A stretch of 64,000 bases of DNA from assembly GCF_014642405.1 (NCBI RefSeq), contig NZ_BMIN01000006.1, positions 124,001 to 188,000 of the forward strand. Direction: 5' to 3'. The notes below the pieces were generated by a model, which saw only the letters and a program-made list of their open reading frames with translations, searched no databases and was not told the DNA's origin. This document shows, piece by piece, positions 59,246 through 64,000 of the stretch. This stretch comes from Pontibacillus salipaludis (GTDB taxonomy: Bacteria; Bacillota; Bacilli; Bacillales; BH030062). Position numbers and translations under genes: made by a program. Position 1 is the stretch's first letter. Each line of letters starts with the position of its first letter.

Positions 59246-59974
59246 GTGAGCACGACGTATCTGACACAACTCATAGAACATTTAACTGAACTTCAAGAAA
59301 AACGTTCCGATCATCTTCACACGATTTCAAAAGCAGTTGCCCATCGTTTGGAGCTTGGAGGGATTATTCAACTTTTCGGAAGCGGACACTCGAGCTTGTT
59401 GGCGCAAGAACCGTATTACCGAGCCGGAGGCCTTGTTCCAGTCAAACCTGTGCTAGTGGACGCCCTTATGCTTCACAATGGCGGACTTCAAGCATCGGAA
59501 AAGGAGCGGGATCCGTCATTTGGGGAAACGTTTGTAGGTGACTTGGATATTCAAAAGGAAGACGTCGTCATTGTGATTTCTACGTCCGGACGTAACCCGG
59601 TTCCGGTAGATGTTGCTTTAGAAGCGAAACGCCGCGGCGCTCTAACGATTGGTCTTCAGTCCCTAGCTTATCAAGGAACTCAGCCTTCCCGTCATCCGAG
59701 CGGGAAACGCCTAGAGCATGTAGTAGATGATGTTATCGACACCGCCGTCCCAATTGGGGATGCCATTTTAGAAGCGGAGGACATTGATCAGCCCTTTGGC
59801 CCCTCATCCACCGTGGTCGGAGCCGCCCTTATTCATGACGTATTTACAAGAGTCATCCTCGAGATGAAACGACGAGGCAACCCCCCTCCTATTTTCAAGA
59901 GTGGCAATGTTGAAGGAGCAAGCGACCATAACGATCAACTGATCGCAGCTTATCGGGATCGGATTGATTATTAA
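59246..59974 (+). CDS. SIS-domain sugar-phosphate protein (UPF0309-like)
   Basis: The 242-aa protein has a single SIS domain: LFGSGHSSLLAQEPYYRAGG near residue 45, VVIVISTSGRNPVPVD near 115 and FGPSSTVVGAALIHDV near 200. SIS domains bind phosphosugars. As last gene of the GlcNAc operon it may act on an amino-sugar phosphate, but UPF0309 members have no settled activity; an etherase role like MurQ is unlikely because the MurQ-specific signatures are not evident. The start is GTG 59246 after GAGGTGG, 10 bases from nagR. A terminator with a T7 tract follows. Confidence 0.88.
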   Translation: MSTTYLTQLIEHLTELQEKRSDHLHTISKAVAHRLELGGIIQLFGSGHSSLLAQEPYYRAGGLVPVKPVLVDALMLHNGGLQASEKERDPSFGETFVGDLDIQKEDVVIVISTSGRNPVPVDVALEAKRRGALTIGLQSLAYQGTQPSRHPSGKRLEHVVDDVIDTAVPIGDAILEAEDIDQPFGPSSTVVGAALIHDVFTRVILEMKRRGNPPPIFKSGNVEGASDHNDQLIAAYRDRIDY

Positions 59975-59982
59975 TAGTGGAG

Positions 59983-60016
59983 GACTAGTATCCGTTTAGG
60001 GTGCTGGTCTTTTTTT
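59983..60016 (+). terminator. GlcNAc operon terminator
   Basis: Eleven-base stem GACTAGTATCC with GGGTGCTGGTC (three wobble pairs), five-base loop, then seven T. Confidence 0.85.
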
Positions 60017-60046
60017 GTGAATGGTGTGGAGGCGCAATTGTGGGCT

Positions 60047-60413
60047 CACGGCTAGAAAGTAGTAGAGCACGGCTGGAAAGAGCGGATGCACGGCTAGAAA
60101 GCGCTGGAGCACGGCCAGAAAGAACGGATGCACGGCTAAAAAGCGTGGACGCACGGAGAGAAAGCCCGGACGCACGGCCAGAAAGTTAGGGAGCACGGCC
60201 GAAAAGAGCGGAGGCACGGCCAGAAAGCGCGGGAGCACGGCCAGAAAGAGCGGATGCATGGCCGGAAAGCGTTGGAGCACGGCCAGAAAGTGAGGGGGCA
60301 CGGCAGAAAGCCATGGGGCACGGCCAGAAAGAGCGGATGCACGGCCAGAAAGCGAGGAGACACGCCAAGAAAGTTAGGGAGCACGGCCAAAAAGCACGAT
60401 CGCATGGCCAGAA
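60047..60413. repeat. Tandem array of seventeen 21-bp units
   Basis: Units start CACGGCCAGAAAG and end with eight variable bases, commonly AGCGGATG or CGCTGGAG. Sixteen units are exactly 21 bp and one (60299) is 20 bp; a partial unit ends at 60413. Adjacent units often alternate between GCGGATG-type and GGGAG-type ends, hinting at a 42-bp higher period. Frames open through parts of it are by-products of the 21-bp (7-codon) period; none has a ribosome site or spans it intact. Confidence 0.92.
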
Positions 60414-60560
60414 CCCCCCCCCACCTCATCAGAAAACGACAAGCTCGCCATTCAAATGTGCAAATGCCAAGTCCAAATTTTTGTAATCATTATTCTAATG
60501 GTGGTACGCTAAAATAGCTGAGCACAAAAGCTCAAGAACTACCCGAGGGGAGTAATAATC

Positions 60561-61388
60561 ATGAACAGTTTACAAGATACAATCAAGCTAAATAATGGCG
60601 TAGACATGCCTCGTTTGGGGTTAGGCGTATTTAAAGTAGAAGATGGCCAAGAAGTCATTAATTCTGTTAAATGGGCATTAGAACATGGATACCGTAGCAT
60701 TGATACAGCTGCGGCTTACAAAAACGAAGAAGGCGTGGGTCAAGCGCTTAAGGATTCAGGTTTAAATCGTGATGAGATCTTTGTAACGTCAAAACTTTGG
60801 AACTCCGACCAGGGGTATGAGGAAACATTACAAGCATTTGAGGCGAGCCTTGAGAAGCTGGGTCTTGAATATTTAGATCTATATTTAATTCACTGGCCTG
60901 TTGAAGGAAAGTATAAAGAGTCTTGGAAGGCAATGGAGAAGCTTTATCATGACGGTAAGATCCGTGCGATTGGCGTAAGTAACTTCCACCCTCATCATTT
61001 AGATGATTTATTGAAGGATGCGGAAGTAACACCTGTCATTAACCAAGTTGAACTTCATCCGAAGCTTGCTCAACAAGAAGTACGCGACTACTGCGAGAAG
61101 CATGACATTGTAGTGGAAGCATGGAGTCCACTTATGCAAGGACAAATTCTAGAAGAGCCTGTTATTCAAGAGCTCGCTGAAAAATATAACAAAACAGCTG
61201 CGCAAATCGTCATTCGTTGGGATCTTCAAATCGGTATCGTAACGATTCCAAAATCTACGAAACAACATCGCATACAAGAAAATGCCGATGTATTCGACTT
61301 TGAACTAACAGACGAAGAAGTGGTGAAAATCACACAACTTAACGAAAACCACCGCGTAGGTCCAGACCCAGACAACTTTGATTTCTAA
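60561..61388 (+). CDS. Aldo/keto reductase (YvgN-like)
   Basis: The 275-aa NADPH-dependent reductase of the AKR5 type has MPRLGLGVFKVEDGQEV, the catalytic tetrad Asp (YRSIDTAAAYKNE), Tyr (AAYKNE), Lys (FVTSKLWN) and His (LIHWPVEGKYKES), then GVSNFHPHHL and the cofactor motif IPKSTKQHRIQENADVF. B. subtilis YvgN reduces methylglyoxal and other aldehydes. RBS CGAGGGGAG. The last about 130 coding bases are A/C-rich, preceding an F1 cluster. Single gene with its own terminator. Confidence 0.95.
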   Translation: MNSLQDTIKLNNGVDMPRLGLGVFKVEDGQEVINSVKWALEHGYRSIDTAAAYKNEEGVGQALKDSGLNRDEIFVTSKLWNSDQGYEETLQAFEASLEKLGLEYLDLYLIHWPVEGKYKESWKAMEKLYHDGKIRAIGVSNFHPHHLDDLLKDAEVTPVINQVELHPKLAQQEVRDYCEKHDIVVEAWSPLMQGQILEEPVIQELAEKYNKTAAQIVIRWDLQIGIVTIPKSTKQHRIQENADVFDFELTDEEVVKITQLNENHRVGPDPDNFDF

Positions 61389-61403
61389 ATAATAGACCAA
61401 TCC

Positions 61404-61441
61404 AGAAGGTACCTGTCCCACTCGGACAGGTACCTTCTTTA
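61404..61441 (+). terminator. Terminator of the aldo/keto reductase gene
   Basis: Fifteen-base perfect stem AGAAGGTACCTGTCC with its complement, five-base loop, then TTT. Confidence 0.92.
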
Positions 61442-61458
61442 CGTTAATACAGTAAAGG

Positions 61459-61543
61459 GTGCCAGACACGCGTCTATGCGGTAATGTGATAAAGGGTGCC
61501 AGGCACCCTTCACTTCTTTAAAGCGTGAACGGGTGTCTGGCAC
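61459..61543. repeat. Cluster of three F1 repeats
   Basis: Copies at 61459-61469 (GTGCCAGACAC), 61496-61506 (GTGCCAGGCAC) and 61533-61543 (GTGTCTGGCAC), each pair exactly 37 bases apart start to start. Flanks: A/C-rich left, G/T-rich right. Confidence 0.9.
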
Positions 61544-61562
61544 CCTTTAGTGCTTTAGTGTG

Positions 61563-61697
61563 TTAGTCTTCGGGGAAGTCGTAGAAGATTGTTTCGTAGT
61601 GGGTTTCTGGTTGTTCTTTGTTTTGATTGTGTAGGTAGTGAACGATTCCCCATTCGAATAGACATAGGAGGGTGAGGGTTAGAATTCCGATTATCAT
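61563..61697 (-). CDS. Small 44-aa single-span membrane protein
   Basis: Read on the minus strand, ribosome site AAAGGAAG lies 7 bases before ATG 61697. The product begins MIIGILTLTLLCLFEWGIVH, one membrane helix with a Trp/Tyr/His border, followed by a polar, acidic tail (about 24 residues) ending FYDFPED. The gene is divergent from the LacI regulator, and a perfect LacI-type operator lies between them, so it is probably under that repressor. I do not recognise the family. Confidence 0.65.
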   Translation of the reverse strand: MIIGILTLTLLCLFEWGIVHYLHNQNKEQPETHYETIFYDFPED

Positions 61698-61742
61698 AGT
61701 AAATCTTCCTTTCTTTTTGATTGGTTTAAATTTACTATAGGG

Positions 61743-61760
61743 TATGAAACGCGTTTCATA
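61743..61760. promoter_or_regulatory. LacI-family operator between the 44-aa gene and lacI-type gene
   Basis: Perfect 18-bp palindrome TATGAAACGCGTTTCATA with the central CpG typical of LacI-family operators. It lies 35 bases before the regulator's start and 46 before the small gene's start, so it could control both. A TATAGT (minus strand, about 61734-61739) is a likely -10 for the small gene. Confidence 0.8.
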
Positions 61761-61794
61761 GCAAGGGTTTTTTACATATAGATGAGGTGAGGGT

Positions 61795-62754
61795 ATGGCG
61801 AATATAAGAGATGTAGCGAAACAGGCTGGGGTGTCGGTGACGACGGTGTCGCGTGTGTTGAATGATCATCCTTATGTCACGGAAGAGAAGCGGCTTGCAG
61901 TAGAGAAGGCGATGGAGGAGCTTGGGTATTACCAAAATATCAATGCAATCCATTTATCTAAAGGGGAAACGAGGTTAATAGGTGTTGCGGTTCCTTTCAT
62001 TAACCATTCCTACTTTTCTACGTTGCTTAACGGAATTGCAGACCAGGCGCTTGTGCGTGATTACAACCTTGTATTTTATCAGACCAATTATCAAGAACAA
62101 GAAGAGAGAAAGGCATTAGAAGCGTTGAAGCGAAAGCAAGTAGACGGCTTACTTATCCTTTCTCGTGCTAGTGGATGGGAAGCGGTTGATGAATACCAAG
62201 AGTTCGGGCCGATTGTGGTGTGTGAATCATCGAACCATACCCGTATCCCTTGTGTATCGGTTGATCATTATGAAGCTTTCCGATTTGGCATGCGCTATAT
62301 GATTCAAAAAGGTCATCGACACATCGGATATTGTATTGGACGAATGAATGGGACAAATAGTAATCTAAGAGAAATGGCTTATTGTGAAGAATTGGAATTT
62401 ATAGAGGAGCCTTATCGGAAGGATTGGGTATTTAACAATTGCTTAACGATTGAAGATGGGAAGCGCGTGGCCAATGAGTACATGTCACTTGAAGAGAGAC
62501 CATCGGCGTTGCTCATAACGAGTGATCAAGTAGCTGCAGGATTCAGGATGGAAGCCGAGAAGCAGGGAATTCGTGTTCCAGCTGATGTTGCGATTCTTGG
62601 ATTTGATAATCATCCCATTGCAGAAGCGCTTGATCTGACGACAATTGAACTCCCTCTTCATGAAGTGGGGATGTCCCTTGTGGAGAAAGTTAGTAGTAAG
62701 AACCCTACTTCAGCTATCTATCCGTTTGAACTAGTCGAGCGCGGAAGTGTGTAA
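61795..62754 (+). CDS. LacI-family transcriptional regulator
   Basis: The 319-aa protein has an N-terminal helix-turn-helix IRDVAKQAGVSVTTVSRVLN and hinge helix NAIHLSKGETRLIGV, then a periplasmic-binding-like core (GLLILSR, RHIGYCIGRMNG, PSALLITSDQVAAGF, VAILGFDNHPIAEAL). It probably represses itself and the divergent small gene through the palindrome at 61743-61760. Sugar specificity is not readable. RBS GAGGTGAGGG. The first 80 coding bases are G/T-rich. Confidence 0.93.
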   Translation: MANIRDVAKQAGVSVTTVSRVLNDHPYVTEEKRLAVEKAMEELGYYQNINAIHLSKGETRLIGVAVPFINHSYFSTLLNGIADQALVRDYNLVFYQTNYQEQEERKALEALKRKQVDGLLILSRASGWEAVDEYQEFGPIVVCESSNHTRIPCVSVDHYEAFRFGMRYMIQKGHRHIGYCIGRMNGTNSNLREMAYCEELEFIEEPYRKDWVFNNCLTIEDGKRVANEYMSLEERPSALLITSDQVAAGFRMEAEKQGIRVPADVAILGFDNHPIAEALDLTTIELPLHEVGMSLVEKVSSKNPTSAIYPFELVERGSV

Positions 62755-62819
62755 AGTTCTTAGGGGATCCGCCATATACTGCCATGTACATTATTCATTT
62801 TAGGAAGGACGTATCATTG

Positions 62820-63875
62820 ATGAATTTTTCTATCATTTGGGTCGCGCTTTTTGTCCTTATGTTAGCGCTTGTACTTGTGGGGTTTCTCATGTTTCTACTC
62901 TTTCAAAAGAGCAGAACCATTCGATATGAAAGAAGGAAAGAATCTTATAGAGAGAAACTAAAACCGGTCGTTCAACAAGTAGTTTTGTCAGGAGAAGAAG
63001 GGCATCCAAGACTTATCCAAAATGAACGAATCGTTTATGAAGTTCTGTCTGAACTGCTTGAAGAGCTGACTGCGACGTTAAAGGATCCTTTTGTAAAAAT
63101 GCGAGTGAATTCGTTTGCTCAGTGGACGATGACAGATTACTATACACGCTTGCTTCACCATCGGCGATTTAGTTTACGTATGAACGCTCTTTATCAAATA
63201 GAAGATTTTCAGGTGCAAAGCTTTCAGCAAGAGTTATGGCACCGCTATAAACATAAAAAGTACAAAAATATAGCAGAACACTATCAGCTGATGCGCACAC
63301 TTAGCGCGCTCGGTTCGGAAGAGCTTATCTATGATCTTTTAGATACCCACGAACCTTACCCTAAATTTTTGTACAAGGAAGTACTGCGCAGGCTTTCCAA
63401 AACAGACACTGACCGCTTTATTGATCAGTGTGATTCCCTGCCTCTGTCGTTGCAACAGGCTGTTGTGGAATGGATCGGAGAGACGAAAGATTACAGCAGA
63501 ATTCCTTTTTTAGAGGAGCGCCTTGAAAGTGACTCTTTCGAACTTCGGATAAGCTTGTTAAAGGTCATGGAAACATTCGGTTATGTGTCGCGTCATGACG
63601 CTGTTCTGGCTCTTGCCACCTCAGACTACTTCCAGGAACGGATGATGGTTGCCAGAATTGCTAAAGTGACCGAGAAGGAAAGGTATAAGTCTGTACTCGT
63701 AAACTTGTTGTCAGACGCTAATTGGTTTGTTCGACAGGCAGCTGGAGGGGCGTTAACCGTTTATCAGGATGGCGATATGATTTTAGCTCATGTATATGAA
63801 ACGAGTGAAGATCCTTATGCCCGGGATATGGCGCATCAGTGGTTAGAAAGTGAGGGGGCTGTATGGAAATCATAG
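62820..63875 (+). CDS. Membrane-anchored HEAT-repeat-like protein
   Basis: The 351-aa protein has one N-terminal membrane helix (residues 3-28), a basic stretch (RTIRYERRKESYREK) and then about 310 residues of alternating helices resembling HEAT/Armadillo repeats (for example SFELRISLLKVMETFGYVS and SDANWFVRQAAGGALTVYQ). Such proteins in Bacillaceae occur next to processive membrane glycosyltransferases and may scaffold them; the next gene overlaps by 13 bases and begins with membrane helices. ATG 62820 follows GGAAGGA; the earlier ATG at 62784 has no site. Confidence 0.78.
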   Translation: MNFSIIWVALFVLMLALVLVGFLMFLLFQKSRTIRYERRKESYREKLKPVVQQVVLSGEEGHPRLIQNERIVYEVLSELLEELTATLKDPFVKMRVNSFAQWTMTDYYTRLLHHRRFSLRMNALYQIEDFQVQSFQQELWHRYKHKKYKNIAEHYQLMRTLSALGSEELIYDLLDTHEPYPKFLYKEVLRRLSKTDTDRFIDQCDSLPLSLQQAVVEWIGETKDYSRIPFLEERLESDSFELRISLLKVMETFGYVSRHDAVLALATSDYFQERMMVARIAKVTEKERYKSVLVNLLSDANWFVRQAAGGALTVYQDGDMILAHVYETSEDPYARDMAHQWLESEGAVWKS

Positions 63876-64000
63876 GAGCAGTGATACACGTTTTATTTCA
63901 GCTATTTACCTATCTATTTATTGCCTATATGATCGTCGTCATTGGGTTTTATTCCGTCATGCTCGTTATTTCGTCAAGACAGCTCCGGGAGCAGTATGGC
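63863..64000 (+). CDS. Membrane protein, start only (possible glycosyltransferase)
   Basis: ATG 63863 follows GAGGGGG inside the end of the HEAT-like gene; 46 codons remain open to the window edge. The fragment begins MEIIGAVIHVLFQLFTYLFI, a long hydrophobic helix, then MIVVIGFYSVMLVISSRQLR. This resembles the N-terminal helix of membrane family 2 glycosyltransferases that often follow HEAT-like genes; the catalytic domain is outside the window, so this is only a suggestion. Confidence 0.6.
   Translation, partial: MEIIGAVIHVLFQLFTYLFIAYMIVVIGFYSVMLVISSRQLREQYG

Noticed and set aside
60047-60413. CRISPR array
   Set aside because: Units are contiguous 21-mers with gradual variation, not conserved repeats separated by unique spacers, and no cas genes are present.
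60001-60517. Several overlapping frames on both strands across the 21-bp array
   Set aside because: A 21-bp period is seven codons, so open frames arise automatically; none has a ribosome site or non-repeat domain.

Overview
The window comes from a low-to-mid G+C, motile, Gram-positive member of the Bacillaceae. The gene order degS-degU-degV-comFA-comFC-yvyF-flgM-flgN-flgK-flgL-DUF6470-fliW-csrA-hag ... flaG-fliD-fliS-fliT-hpf-secA-prfB-cccB-ftsE-ftsX-ctpB-minJ matches the equivalent Bacillus subtilis neighbourhood. The carbohydrate genes and dense extragenic repeats suggest a Halobacillus/Pontibacillus-like genus, but that placement is inference.

Layout. 1-1000: end of an oligopeptide/nickel-type ABC transporter. 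1117-3722: a DUF6305-like anchored protein, then an overlapping histidine kinase/response regulator pair. 3969-4718: a degenerate LCP-like protein. 4837-9404 (minus): an anchored GH66 dextranase-type enzyme and a secreted GH31 alpha-glucosidase, the latter with a clear promoter and palindromic operator. 9828-11246: an APC permease. 12245-16122: tagO, a decayed CrtI-like oxidoreductase pseudogene, an LCP ligase and yvyE. 16295-22261: DegS/DegU, DegV and the comF competence genes. 22338-38331: the late flagellar cluster, controlled by FlgM, FliW and CsrA, with sigma-D promoters before flgM and hag. It is interrupted between hag and flaG by a six-gene island (two glycosyltransferases plus a dTDP-4-amino-4,6-dideoxyglucose-type pathway), most simply read as a flagellin glycosylation system. 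38966-49285: ribosome hibernation factor with a sigma-H promoter, secA, prfB with its programmed frameshift, a YitT protein, cytochrome c-551, FtsEX and an M23 murein hydrolase. 49554-54150: HAD dehalogenase, CtpB and MinJ. 54621-59974: a complete GlcNAc operon (PTS, nagA, nagB, nagR, SIS protein) with operator, promoter and cre in a 60-bp control region. 60561-64000: aldo/keto reductase, a 44-aa small protein divergent from a LacI regulator, a HEAT-like membrane protein and the start of another membrane protein.

The intergenic DNA is unusually rich in repeats. I see about twenty copies of a short palindrome (GTGTCTGGCAC and variants), five copies of a roughly 170-200 bp palindromic element (F2), six copies of a roughly 115-bp hairpin element (F3, one inserted inside an F2 copy and four in tandem), a 265-bp MITE-like element with a perfect 8-bp target duplication, and two unrelated arrays that both have a 21-bp period.

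The most unexpected signal is compositional. Beside the short palindromes the plus strand is A/C-rich (about 65-70%) on the left and G/T-rich (about 70-80%) on the right, whatever the gene orientation. This looks like strand-specific transition mutation spreading outward from the repeats, and I know of no description of it.
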